Below are positions 8,620 through 18,508 of a stretch of DNA of 64,000 nucleotides, one piece after another; positions within the stretch are counted from its first letter, which is position 1, and each line of letters opens with the position of its first letter. The notes under the pieces were generated by a model. That model was not told where the DNA came from and made no database searches. It worked only from the letters and a program-made list of their open reading frames with translations. The position numbers were made by a program, and so were the translations under genes. Origin of the DNA: Aurantiochytrium sp. KH105 (lineage: Eukaryota > Sar > Bigyra > Thraustochytrida > Thraustochytriidae); contig BGKB01000026.1 of the NCBI GenBank assembly GCA_003116975.1, forward strand, positions 806,001 through 870,000, written 5' to 3'.

Positions 8620-10251
8620 ATGGGGCGCGCGGAACTGAGCCAGCATGAGCTGGACAGCAGCGCCATGCTGTACGCGGTGGCACAAGACGACCAGGCGCGC
8701 GTGCAGACGCTGCTGGAGCAGGGCGTGGACGTGAACGTGAGCGACTATGACAGACGCACGGCGGCGCACCTGGCCAGCTCGTCGGGCCTGCTCGGCATGC
8801 TCCAACTCTTGAGTGAGGTGGGCGCCGACCTGAACGCCCTGGACAGGTGGGGGGGCACACCCCTCGACGACGCCATTGTCGAGAAGAATGAGGAGTGCGT
8901 GGCCTTTCTCAAATCCCAGGGATGCAAAACGGGCAAACGCCGCCTCATTACCAACGACGACACTGCCGCCGAAGTTGACGAGGAGCGCCGGGTCATGAGC
9001 CCCGAGTCCTCGCTGGCCAAGTTTCTGCACGCCGCCGCAGCCGGCGATATCGACACCGTGCGGGCGCTCATCAAGAAGCGCGGCGAGTCCATCGTGTCTG
9101 CCGCCGACTACGACCAGCGTACGGCCTTGCACGTGGCCTCGAGCGAGGGCCACCTGGAAGTGGTCAACTTTCTTCTCGAGGCCGGCTCGCTGGTGAACCA
9201 GCGCGACCGCTACGGGCATACCCCCCTCGACGAGGCTGCTGCGGGCAAACACACCGAATGCATGGAAGTGATCCAGGCACATGGCGGCGAGACCACCGGA
9301 AGCTACGACACTTCGCTGGACAACGTGTCCCAGGACTCGATGAAACTTCTCGAGCGCCGCGGTCTCAAGGAGCGCTGGTTGCTGCCCATTAGCGAAGTGA
9401 ATATCCACAGCGAACACGCTTTTGCGCGCGGAGCTGGCGGTGAGCTCTTCCTCGCCAAGTGGCGCGGGCTGCGCGTCGTCGTCAAGAGCTGCGCCAACAT
9501 GGTCTCGAACGAGCAGGCCCTCGTGGACCTCGGCAATGAGATCTCACTCCTCAGTACGCTTCGTCACCCGCACCTCGTGCTCTTCCTCGGAGCTGCCTTT
9601 GACACCAAGCACATGACCCCCTTGCTTGTCATGGAGTACTGCCCCGGTGGCACGCTCGAGGAGCGCATCGTTCGCTTCGCGTCCGAGGGCAAGGCTGTGC
9701 CCAAGCGGGAAAAGATCAAGTACACGTATGAGTTGGCGCTGGGCATGAACTTTCTGCACGGCTGCGGCATCGTGCACCGCGATCTCAAACCCAGCAATGT
9801 CCTCCTCACCGCCACCGGCGACCTCAAGCTCACTGACTTTGGTCTCGCCAAGTTTATTCCCGCCAAGAACAAGAAGCTCGGCGACAAGTTCTCCATGACG
9901 GGCGAGACAGGCTCCTTTCGCTACATGGCACCCGAAGTCTTCAAACACGAGCAGTACAACGAGAAGGTTGATGTGTACAGCTTTTCACTCATTGTGTACT
10001 GGATGCAGACCGCCACGCGGCCCTTTGTGCAGTACACGGACCCCGTTGCTGCCGTCAGCGCCGCTGCTCTTGAGGAGGTCCGTCCCAAGCTTCCCAAGAA
10101 CCTCGAACCGGGGCTTCGGAACCTTCTTTCCGATGCCTGGAGCCAGCAGCCCGAAGGCCGGCCCTCCTTTGAGGAGATTGTAACGCGTTTGGATGAGATG
10201 GGCTACGAGTCAACGCCGCTCAACGTTGGCAAGGACTGCGTCATTTCTTGA
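8620..10251 (+). CDS. Ankyrin-repeat TKL-type protein kinase with C-terminal CaaX box (CVIS)
   Basis: 543 residues from ATG 8620, the first ATG in this frame after the purine-rich repeats. Residues about 10-100 and 130-225 are ankyrin repeats (TAAHLASSSG, TALHVASSEGH, DRYGHTPLDEA). A kinase domain spans about 260-530: Gly-loop RGAGGELF, VVVKS (Lys289), alpha-C Glu307, HRDLKPSN (catalytic Asp388), DFG at 406-408 and APE at 437-439, so it should be active. The ankyrin plus Raf/ILK-like layout is typical of TKL kinases such as plant VIK-type proteins. The chain ends KDCVIS, and CVIS is a good farnesylation box, suggesting membrane anchoring. I know no ankyrin-TKL kinase standardly described as prenylated. 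Confidence 0.93.
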   Translation: MGRAELSQHELDSSAMLYAVAQDDQARVQTLLEQGVDVNVSDYDRRTAAHLASSSGLLGMLQLLSEVGADLNALDRWGGTPLDDAIVEKNEECVAFLKSQGCKTGKRRLITNDDTAAEVDEERRVMSPESSLAKFLHAAAAGDIDTVRALIKKRGESIVSAADYDQRTALHVASSEGHLEVVNFLLEAGSLVNQRDRYGHTPLDEAAAGKHTECMEVIQAHGGETTGSYDTSLDNVSQDSMKLLERRGLKERWLLPISEVNIHSEHAFARGAGGELFLAKWRGLRVVVKSCANMVSNEQALVDLGNEISLLSTLRHPHLVLFLGAAFDTKHMTPLLVMEYCPGGTLEERIVRFASEGKAVPKREKIKYTYELALGMNFLHGCGIVHRDLKPSNVLLTATGDLKLTDFGLAKFIPAKNKKLGDKFSMTGETGSFRYMAPEVFKHEQYNEKVDVYSFSLIVYWMQTATRPFVQYTDPVAAVSAAALEEVRPKLPKNLEPGLRNLLSDAWSQQPEGRPSFEEIVTRLDEMGYESTPLNVGKDCVIS

Positions 10252-11300
10252 CTGTGCGCCACCATCTGTCTCCTCTCGCGCTCTCAGTAGCCCCTTCACC
10301 CCTCTTCATCCCCGCGTGTTGGCGATTCGTTTGGCTTTTTTCAGAGGAATTTCTTGCCGGCGGAATGGATTCCCATCACTTCAGAGAGATCCGCAAGCGT
10401 CCCCACAGTAATACTATGGCGCAACAGTAGAGTGGGCGCCGTAGCAGCTTCTGGGCCATGTCCTTTTTCTCGCACCATATTCTTTACACCAACGTTTCAG
10501 CACGCAGAAACCTCTCAACGGGTTTTCCTCTTTTCACGGTCCCTTTTTCCGTAGATGAAGCGTACGTCTGCCTGTACATGCACGCGACATCTGTACATTC
10601 ACCTTACAGATACGTCTTCACTTCCTTTACTTTTTCAATCACCTCATTCTCGGCGACGTCATTTATTTTCGTCATTCAAGAGGTGACATTGTCTTTTCAT
10701 CTCAACCTTTTCCTTTTCGGTGCCGTCATTATCTTCGTCGTCTCTCTCCCTCTTTCTCTCTCGTTCTTTCTCACAACACACAAACACGCGCACACGATTT
10801 CTTTTCAAATGTTGTTGTTGTTGTTGTTGCTGTTGGTTTGAGGACTTTCGTCGTCTGCATGAGAACAGTTCCTTCACTCCTTCCGTAATTCTAGTACCTT
10901 TTGGTGTGTTGGTCGAACTGGGGATTACGGTTTCATGGAATGCTTTGGGCAGCCTGGCATTGGACGGAGCTTCCTCATAACGTGCGCACTCGTGCTTCGA
11001 CTTCTTCCTTTTTCGTTCATAATCATTTTTTATATCTAATGACATGCGCAAACTTGTCTCTGCTCAGCTCCATCAGAAATGTGGTGTTTCGGCGGTTCAC
11101 AATTTTTGCAGCACACTTGCTCAGCTCTTGTTTGTGAGTAACCAAAACAAAAGCAAGCCCGAGGCGCTCAGGTGTATAGCATCATCTCAACTTTCGTTCC
11201 AACCGCCATTCACTCTCTCACTTTCGGTAACGTCATTCGGACGCGAAGCAATGCCGCGTCTCTTTTTTTCCATTTTCTTTACTTGTCTGTTCTTTATTTT
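10252..11300. other. Intergenic region between convergent genes
   Basis: About 1 kb of T/C-rich, lower-GC sequence, presumably the two 3' UTRs of the kinase and acyl-CoA synthetase genes. It holds a (TTG)n tract at about 10809-10832. No frame here looks coding. Confidence 0.6.
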
Positions 11301-13223
11301 CTATGCAGCCTTGGCAGCAGCTTCCTTCTGCGCAGAGGTCTCCTTGGTCGCCCAGTCTCGCACTTGAAACTTTCGCAGCTTGCCAGTGACAGTCATGAAT
11401 TCGTCAAAGGAGTCGCGAAAAAGAACGAATTTCGGCACCTTTTGGTGAGAGAGCTCAGCACGGACAAAATCGCGCACAGCATCGACATCGAGCGCCTTGC
11501 CTTCGGATGTGTCCATGTTCGGCACCACCACTGCGCAAACTTGCTCGCCAAAGACCTCGTCGGGCACACCCACGACCGCCACGGTAAGAACGCCGGGGAG
11601 CTCGAGAATGAGCTCTTCGCATTCGCGCGGAGCAATGTTCTCGCCGCCTCGAATAATCACGTCCTTAAGGCGGCCATCCACGCGCAGGTACCCATCGCGG
11701 TCCAAGTCAACGAGATCGCCCGTACGCAGCCAGCCATCGTCCGTCAAGGTAGCCTTGGTCTGCTCCGGAGCATTCATGTAGCCCTTAAAGATGTGGTAGC
11801 CTCTCACGTAGAGCTCACCCGGAACACCAACCGGAAGAGTCTCCCCATCCTCATCAACGACCTTGGCTTCTACGTGCGGAGTGATGCGACCCACGGTCTC
11901 GCAGCGATGATCCTCGTCGTCGACGATGCGCGACATGAAACTCACGGGAGAAGACTCGGTCTGACCGTAGCCAATGCAGGTGTCGGTCATGTTCAACTCG
12001 GCAACAACCCGACGCATCATTTCACGCGGACAGTTGCTTCCTGCCATGATGCCCGTCCGCAGCGTCGAAACGTCGTGTTTGGCCTCCCGCTGGTACGCAA
12101 GCATGGCAGAGAACATGGTAGGCACTCCGTAAAGCGCAGTACATCGCTCCGACTCGACCACACTGAGCGTTTTGCTCGCGGAGAATACACGTGCCGGATA
12201 CACCACAGAAGCGCCATGCGAAATGGACGCCAAGTTGCCCATGACGACTCCAAAGCAGTGGTACAAGGGCACGGGGACATTGATGATGTCGTCTGGCGTA
12301 AGCCGGATGCAGGCGCCCACAAAGTTACCATTGTTGACAATATTGCGGCTCGACAGCAGAGCTCCCTTGGGAGCTCCTGTGGTTCCACTTGTGAACTGAA
12401 TGTTAATTGGGTCGTCGGGCTGCAAAAGGCCCTGGCCCGTAGGAGCGGGCGCAGCTCCGTCCTTTTCGAGAAGGTCCTCGAAGCGGATAAAGGTGTCCTC
12501 GCCGTCGGACCCGTCTGCCTCTGCCAGGACAACGTGGCGGAGGTGAGGCACCTTGTCACTTTGTATGGGATCCCGGCACGTGCTTTGCGTCCTTTTGCGC
12601 AAGGAGGGAACAAGAGTGTGAAGCATTTCAATGTAGTTTGAGCGCGAAACGTGGGGGTTCATGATGAGCACGCTGAGCTCGACGAGATTGAGAGCGTGCG
12701 TCAGCTCGCGGAGCCTGTAATTCGGATTAATGCAGACAAGGATGGCGCCGATGCGCGCCGTTGCGAGCTGCGTCAAAAGCCATGCCTCATTGTTTGGCAT
12801 CCACACGCCGACGCGGTCTCCGCGCTCGACGCCGAGTCGCAAGAGTCCGCGAGCTAGATCGTCCACCTTGGCGTCGAGAGACGCGTACGAGTGTCGGGCG
12901 TCGACATGGGCTGCGCCGTCACAAACGACAGCTGCTTGCTTGTCTGGTCGAGCCTCGACTGCCGCCCGGAAATGCTCATCAATGGTGCGCTCGTACAGCG
13001 TGAGACTGGTCGGCCCTTTGGCGTGTGCGAGCCGCTGGTCCCCGACGAGGTAGGTCGTGCCGAGGTCGTCGGGGAAGCTGGCCTGGGACGAAAACGCAGC
13101 GCTTGCTCGGTAAAATCGCGCGTCCGTGCTTTGCAGCCGCTGCGTCGCGCTTCTTGCGCCCGGCCTGAGTCTCTCTTGCAGCCGCAGCCGCCTGCTCGCG
13201 TGTGCGAGTCCCGTTCGCCGCAT
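11301..13223 (-). CDS. Mitochondrial acyl-CoA synthetase, ACSF2-like
   Basis: 640 residues from ATG 13223. The first about 45 residues are rich in Arg/Ser/Ala without acids and look like a mitochondrial presequence. The rest is a complete ANL-superfamily adenylating enzyme: P-loop FTSGTTGAPKG (about residues 276-286), YGQTESSPVSF, the TGDLVDLD region, KDVIIRGGENIAP, and the C-terminal TGKLRKFQVR with the adenylation lysine near residue 613. The order and wording of these motifs match ACSF2-type medium-chain fatty acid:CoA ligases, which activate fatty acids with ATP and CoA for beta-oxidation. Substrate length cannot be read from sequence. The C-terminus (AAAKAA) is not a peroxisomal PTS1. 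Confidence 0.93.
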   Translation of the reverse strand: MRRTGLAHASRRLRLQERLRPGARSATQRLQSTDARFYRASAAFSSQASFPDDLGTTYLVGDQRLAHAKGPTSLTLYERTIDEHFRAAVEARPDKQAAVVCDGAAHVDARHSYASLDAKVDDLARGLLRLGVERGDRVGVWMPNNEAWLLTQLATARIGAILVCINPNYRLRELTHALNLVELSVLIMNPHVSRSNYIEMLHTLVPSLRKRTQSTCRDPIQSDKVPHLRHVVLAEADGSDGEDTFIRFEDLLEKDGAAPAPTGQGLLQPDDPINIQFTSGTTGAPKGALLSSRNIVNNGNFVGACIRLTPDDIINVPVPLYHCFGVVMGNLASISHGASVVYPARVFSASKTLSVVESERCTALYGVPTMFSAMLAYQREAKHDVSTLRTGIMAGSNCPREMMRRVVAELNMTDTCIGYGQTESSPVSFMSRIVDDEDHRCETVGRITPHVEAKVVDEDGETLPVGVPGELYVRGYHIFKGYMNAPEQTKATLTDDGWLRTGDLVDLDRDGYLRVDGRLKDVIIRGGENIAPRECEELILELPGVLTVAVVGVPDEVFGEQVCAVVVPNMDTSEGKALDVDAVRDFVRAELSHQKVPKFVLFRDSFDEFMTVTGKLRKFQVRDWATKETSAQKEAAAKAA

Positions 13224-14385
13224 CCTTGTCGCGTTGCCTGACGGACTGTCGTCAGAAATCCGCGATCAGCGCGAGCGATGCGATGCGATGCGATGCGACA
13301 CGGATACCGACCGCCGCAGCGCTCGCCCTCTCCGGCGCTTCGCGATCGATCGGGGCCGGCGAGTACCGGGACTGTCTGCCCCGCGGCAAGCAGGCAGGCG
13401 GGCAGGCCAGGGCGCGCGAGAGACCCGCCAGTCGGCGCCTGATCGGAGCTGTCTGGCGGATGATCTGCGAACTCGGCTTGGTCGGACCTTGGCGATGTGG
13501 ATCTTGGCCCCGCTTGTCGTGTTATACGGCCTTCCAGCACCGCTGGAGCGTGCGAATGACTGTCTGCTGTGACGTGTTGCAAATGCAGCTGCAGATGGCT
13601 TCGCTTGCGGTGGCCTCACTTGGTTGACGGTGGAGCGTTCAAGTTGGCTTCTGGCAGTGTGCTCGCTCGAGGTGCAGTCGCGCACGAGAGGGCAGGTCGC
13701 CACGGTCGGCGAAACGACAGGAGGAATCCTGCCCTGAAAGCGTGCCAGCCGAAAACGATGCTTCTGTCAGACTAGCACTGCGATGAGTTTGGTGAGGCAA
13801 GTTGGATGGGGTGGAGGAGAAGGTAGCATGGTTAGTCGAAGTCACGAGAAGGAGGGGGAAAGCTCAGGAATGTGTTGAAAAAAGGATGCCCGTTCACACA
13901 GAAGATTTCAGGGAGAAAATGAACACAAGCACACAAGACTTGATCATCCATAGGGAGTCGGCAAAAGCAGAACTAAGGTGAAAGGGGGGGGGGGGGACAA
14001 GATACAGCGAGAGATAGAGCGGGAAGAATGTCATGGACGCAATTGATCATTGTGTTGCTAAAATTGACTTTCAATCCACAAATTGCTTGTCATGCATGTA
14101 CTAAAGATGAATTCATCTTCGTACTTACTGCTCACAATCGGAGAAAAAAGAGCTTGCAAAGACGGACCTAGGGATCAATCTATTCGCTCTTCTCAAGGTA
14201 GGTTGGTGAGAAGGGCTTGCGACCGCCACTGCGATTGATTGATCGATCGATTGATTCATTGTTCACCATCATTCGTAACGGAATGTTCGTTCGTCATAAA
14301 GAGAATCACAACGTATGTCAGTTAGAGAGAGCAAAGAACTTGATTTGTGCTGCGCAATGCAACGAAAGGCGGAAGGAAACTAAAC
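13224..14385. other. Intergenic region
   Basis: This is the upstream side of the acyl-CoA synthetase and the 3' side of the small membrane protein gene. It includes a run of G at about 13985-13996 and a short GATT/GATC patch at 14235-14255. The frames around 13126-13572 are shadows of the synthetase presequence. Nothing else is supported. Confidence 0.5.
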
Positions 14386-14559
14386 TTACAGACCGATGGG
14401 GTTCATCTGCTGGAAGCGCATGTACTCCTTGGAGGCAGCGGCCCACTCGCTGTTGGACGAGCGAGGGGTCTCACCGCCAGCGCGGACGAGCGCGGTGGTG
14501 AGGACGGTGGCGCCGAGCATGGCACCGCCGTAGGTGATCAAGGCCTGGCGAACGCTCAT
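14386..14559 (-). CDS. Small single-span membrane protein, probably mitochondrial
   Basis: 57 residues from the ATG at 14559; the in-frame extension upstream is repeat-encoded (CT tract) and rejected. Residues 5-26 are one hydrophobic segment (GGAMLGATVLTTALV), followed by a hydrophilic tail with SEWAAASKEYMRFQQM and the end NPIGL. Size, single N-terminal span and an EW/EY amphipathic tail are typical of supernumerary respiratory-chain subunits. I cannot match it to a named family, so that role is inference. Confidence 0.6.
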   Translation of the reverse strand: MSVRQALITYGGAMLGATVLTTALVRAGGETPRSSNSEWAAASKEYMRFQQMNPIGL

Positions 14560-14684
14560 GGTCTTTCTGTGTGTGTTTGCTACTACTTTTGAGTGTATGC
14601 TTTTGCTTCTGTTTAGTTTAGAATGTCCCCGCCACGCGAAAATGTCGTTAGTCTTCGTCATCGTCATCGCGTATTTCAAAAAGA

Positions 14685-14721
<37 letters not shown>

Positions 14722-15472
14722 TCTCCCCCCCGCCCTTCCTCCCCGTAAACATGTCCAAGGTGCGCCATGACCAAGCAGCAATGTAAGCGCTCTTTCATCA
14801 ATCAATCGTCCGTCATGAACGATTGCAGCTTCACGCTCGCGCAATAGCCGGCCCTACGCGTGCATGCGCTCGAGCAATAGCCGGCCCTACGCGTGCATGC
14901 GGATCTCAGCGCTCGCAGCCGGTCGCCCGTTGCTTCGTCCCGACGCACCAGGCAGCTCTCGAGGAAAGCGATGATGATAAAATAAAGCACAAGCGTCCGG
15001 GCCGTCGGCTTCGCTCACACGTCACTCATTCATTCATATCCATCTATCTCTCCGCATCTAGCACGCTAGCTCGCGGCCCGACGCGGCCCCGCGCGGGCGC
15101 GACAGCGCCGCCGCCGCCGCCCGCCGCGCGCCCTCGCCCCGCCCCACGCCGCGCCGCGCCGCCCCGCGCCGCCGCGCACGCACACGCCTCGCACGTACGT
15201 TCGTTCGTTTGCTGTCTGCTCGCCAGTGGACGGCCGCTGCTGCAGACACTGCTGGGTGGACACCGAGCGAGCCTTGGTGACAGCGCGCGAACTCCGCCCA
15301 GCAGCGCAAGTCCGTGATCGCCGCTGGGTGGGGAGGCGGCCTCGATGGGGAGCGCCAGAGTACTTACTAGCACTGCACGAGTCGCGGGGGACTGTGTGTG
15401 CAGTGTATCGGTAGTAGAATAAAAGTATTGTCTGATGAGTATGCAGTAGTAGGCCTACTACTATTATTACTA
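14560..15472. other. Intergenic region with (CT)n tract and a 33-bp direct duplication
   Basis: This holds (CT)n at about 14688-14718 (5' side of the small membrane protein gene), a direct duplication at 14841-14901, a very GC-rich patch at 15070-15180, and a TAGGCCTA palindrome at 15450. No gene is supported. Confidence 0.5.
14841..14901. repeat. Two-copy direct repeat, 33-bp period
   Basis: A 28-base stretch beginning GCAATAGCCGGCCCTACGCG occurs at 14841 and again, apparently identical, at 14874. Confidence 0.9.
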
Positions 15473-17206
15473 TTAGGCGCGGATGAAGGGGCGCGAGGTG
15501 GGGGAAAGAGACGGGGAAGGCGAGGCGGAGGAGGCCCGCGCGAGCAGAGGGGAGGCCGCGGGAGCGGCGTTTTCAGAGGCCTCGACTTCGGCACGCTCAC
15601 GCGCATCACGCGCAATTTGGTCCCAGTCGGAATAGTACACAGCGGCGCTCATAATGATGGTCATGACGACGTAGCCAATATTGCTGCCCATCCACGCACC
15701 GAGGAAACCCGCGTGCAGCCATGGAAGGTGGAAGCAGAGCAGGTACGAGGCAGGAATGCCCACGACCCAAACACCGCCAAACATCGCGGCCACAGCAGGT
15801 GCAGGCCGACCCTGGCCCTGCAATACTGCATACGACGCGAAAGTCAGCGCAATGAGAAAGTAGCTCGCGCCGGAAACGATGGAGAGCTCCGCGGTGTATT
15901 CGATGACCTCGGGATCCGAGCTAAAGACGGCGCCAATTTGATGCGGAAACACAAGAAAGATCGTCGTCACGATTAGGGCCACCACGGTCATGGCCGCAAC
16001 CAAATACCAAGAAAGAGCCTTGGCCCGAACGGGGAAACCTCTGCCCAGCTCTCGACCAACGCTCATCGATCCGCCTTCCGTCATCCCATACAGCGCTGCG
16101 GAGCACAAATCAAAGGTATTCATCATGATTGTGTTTGCCGCGAGCTGCTTTTCGCCAAAACTGGCGATGAAGACGGTTAACACCACAAACTGCGCCTGCT
16201 CAAGCACAGCTGTGCTTGCATTCGGAACGAATTGACCCATGAATGACAATACGCGATCCTTTGTAAAGTGTTCAAAGCTCACGCCGGCAAAGACGCCCTT
16301 GGGAAGATGTCTTGGCATGTACAGCACGAGCATGATAAAACGCAACACTGTCGTCGACGTTGTGGCCAGCGGGGAGCCGTCAAAGCCGAGACCATGCCAG
16401 CTTCCCACGCCGTGCACGAGAATGAGGTTCGCACCGATATTGAAGATCACCGCAAAAATGTGAATCGGCACGGTCCGTGCGACGCGGTCGAGTCCATTGA
16501 TCCATTGCGCGAAACAGTCCGACAACACGTCGGGTAATAGCCACAATAGCGAAAGCCGTCCAAAACGCGTTGCAAGCGCCATGACATGTTCATTATCGTG
16601 CTCGCTACCGGGCAACTTGATCAATCGCAATATCTCGCCCGTGTTCCACCAGCAAAAAGCTATGGGAACTGCAAACGCGAGCGAGACCGCGCAGGCAATC
16701 TCGAGCCATACTCCTGCCAGGAAACGATTTTCTGCACCCATCGCCTGGCTCGTCAGCGAGATGAGGCCCTCTCCACAGCCGGACCAAATCACCTGAATAG
16801 ACAGCTGGATAACCATATTGGCGAAACCTGCGGCGGCCAGTTCATCCGTGCCAAGACGACCCACAATGGCCGTGTCCGTCACGGTGATGAGCAGCCTACA
16901 GAAAATGACCATAACCTGCGGCCACACTGCCTGCACGATATCATCGACAGCTTCACGGATCGACATGGCTACATCTTCGCGCGGCCCGTCCGCTTCGTCG
17001 TCGCTGCACCGCGCATACTCTTCTGCGCCCGTCACCTCGCCTGCGACTTGGGCAAGCTCTCCGCCATGCTCCAGGTCCTCGTCGACGCCCTGCCCTTCCC
17101 GGTCGTCCAGAAGCGGGGCGCGCAGGTTGCCTTCCCGTCCAAGGGGCAGGTCATGCGGCGCGTCCCGCTGCTCCGTTTGCTCCATCTGCCCGCGTGGCGG
17201 CGTCAT
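15473..17206 (-). CDS. MATE-family multidrug/toxin efflux transporter
   Basis: 577 residues from the ATG at 17206; the frame is open a little further upstream only to a TTG. An acidic N-terminal tail of about 90 residues precedes twelve predicted membrane spans. Family features include the N-lobe VWPQVMVIFCRLLITVTDTAIVG region, the AAGFANMVIQLS helix and the QWINGLDRV loop, with the second lobe repeating the pattern. MATE carriers export organic cations or metabolites in exchange for H+ or Na+ at plasma or vacuolar membranes; the substrate cannot be predicted. The C-terminal tail is Ala/Ser/Pro-rich. The gene is divergent from NDUFA5. Confidence 0.93.
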   Translation of the reverse strand: MTPPRGQMEQTEQRDAPHDLPLGREGNLRAPLLDDREGQGVDEDLEHGGELAQVAGEVTGAEEYARCSDDEADGPREDVAMSIREAVDDIVQAVWPQVMVIFCRLLITVTDTAIVGRLGTDELAAAGFANMVIQLSIQVIWSGCGEGLISLTSQAMGAENRFLAGVWLEIACAVSLAFAVPIAFCWWNTGEILRLIKLPGSEHDNEHVMALATRFGRLSLLWLLPDVLSDCFAQWINGLDRVARTVPIHIFAVIFNIGANLILVHGVGSWHGLGFDGSPLATTSTTVLRFIMLVLYMPRHLPKGVFAGVSFEHFTKDRVLSFMGQFVPNASTAVLEQAQFVVLTVFIASFGEKQLAANTIMMNTFDLCSAALYGMTEGGSMSVGRELGRGFPVRAKALSWYLVAAMTVVALIVTTIFLVFPHQIGAVFSSDPEVIEYTAELSIVSGASYFLIALTFASYAVLQGQGRPAPAVAAMFGGVWVVGIPASYLLCFHLPWLHAGFLGAWMGSNIGYVVMTIIMSAAVYYSDWDQIARDARERAEVEASENAAPAASPLLARASSASPSPSLSPTSRPFIRA

Positions 17207-18175
17207 CGTGCAGCACACGCGTCTGGACGCACGCACAGACCGGGTCCGGCCTGAGCGCCGCGCAAGCAAGCAAGTCCAGCGGCCAAACAATTTGGGAATG
17301 CCGGTTCTTCTAGGTTCTACTACTGCTAGCCTAGGCCTTTCTCCGTCGCAGGTTATTTATGTGGAATGACGAAGTCATCATGGCCTGCGCGTGGCGGCTA
17401 CAGCTGACTGACTTGCTTATGTGCTTGCTTGTTTGCTTGGTCCACGCTCTGACGAGCTCGGAGATCTCATCATGATTGATAAGAAATACGCAGGCGGAGG
17501 CCGAGACCAAGGCCGAAAAGATTCATTCTGCAGCTCTTGTATGAAGTATATCCTCTCTCTTACACATTCATGCTTCATCGCTCATTCGCTTGCCTTTCCA
17601 TCATTGCTCCCTTTCATCATGCTCGCTCACTGATGGATGGCACGAACAATAATCTTAATCAGGTTCACGCCCGGACAGCCTCGGAAACCGCCGTAGTAGA
17701 CACGCACAAGAGAAAACCCTGGCCGATTCCCCCATTTTCCTCCTCGCCACACCCAGACATCCCCAATCGTGCTGCTCCTCCGCAGCGTCCATCCTCGCTC
17801 TGCCCGCCGACCTTCTCCCTCGCTCTCGCTTCCGCCTCCACTTCTCCGCTGTCGCCGCTGTCGCCCAGGTCATCATCCTAGTCGGGACGGGACGCGCTCC
17901 CTCCGGCCTGCCCCGCAAAAGCAAAATCAAAAGCGTTGCGCAGCTGACCGGGGCCCCTAGGGCGCGGTCAGGTTTGCGCGCCTGCAGCCTGCAGAGGCAG
18001 CTCTGACGTGAGGCCGGCGCGCGAGAGAGAAAGAAAGAGGCGCGGCGCGGCAGAGCAGAGCTCGCTGGCAGAGAGCGCGGAGCAGGAGCGGCGCGGAGCG
18101 GAGCGCGGGAGCGGAGAGCGCGGAGGCGGAAGAGCGGAGGCGCGCGGGGAGAGCAGCAAACAAAGCCGAGGCAAG
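17207..18175. other. Divergent promoter region (MATE / NDUFA5)
   Basis: About 970 bases between two head-to-head genes, so promoters for both should lie here. There is a short (CAAG)n at 17262-17275 and its reverse (CTTG-type) at about 17410-17430. Bases 18000-18170 are purine-rich (GAGCGCGGA type). No TATA box or additional gene is clear. Confidence 0.5.
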
Positions 18176-18508
18176 ATGCTCGCGACGCGCGTGCTCATGG
18201 CCGCGAAGCGGTCGACCGGCATCGTGGGCCTGCCCGTGGTCGAGAACGCGAGGGAGGTGCTGATTGAAAAGTATACCGAGACCCTGGAGAAGCTCAAGGA
18301 GGTCCCGAGCGGCGTGCCATACCGCGAGTCCGTCGAGCAGATCACCAACTACCGCCTCAGCGTCGTGCAGAAGTTTGAGGACAGCGAGCAGATCGAAAAG
18401 GAGATTGACTGCGGCCAGCTCGAGGAGCTCCTGGCCCAGGCCAAGGACGAGCTCGCGCTCATGGAGATGCTCAAGAGCTCCTCCATTCTCCAGCCGACCG
18501 AAAAGTAG
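18176..18508 (+). CDS. NDUFA5: NADH:ubiquinone oxidoreductase (complex I) subunit NDUFA5 / B13
   Basis: 110 residues from ATG 18176, close to the usual size. Family landmarks are STGIVGLPVVENAREVLI, a YTETLEKL helix, VPYRESVEQITNYRL and the GQLEELLAQAKDEL helix. NDUFA5 is an accessory subunit of the mitochondrial complex I matrix arm. The upstream purine-rich sequence is open in frame but has no nearer ATG and looks like leader. Confidence 0.93.
   Translation: MLATRVLMAAKRSTGIVGLPVVENAREVLIEKYTETLEKLKEVPSGVPYRESVEQITNYRLSVVQKFEDSEQIEKEIDCGQLEELLAQAKDELALMEMLKSSSILQPTEK

Noticed and set aside
7691-8638. 315-codon + frame across the repeat-rich kinase leader
   Set aside because: The translation is mainly encoded by CTG, GAAA and GAGGC repeats and contradicts the well-supported kinase frame.
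11172-12641. 489-codon + frame opposite the acyl-CoA synthetase
   Set aside because: It is antisense of a conserved enzyme, shows no domain, and its His/Arg-rich composition is typical of a shadow frame.
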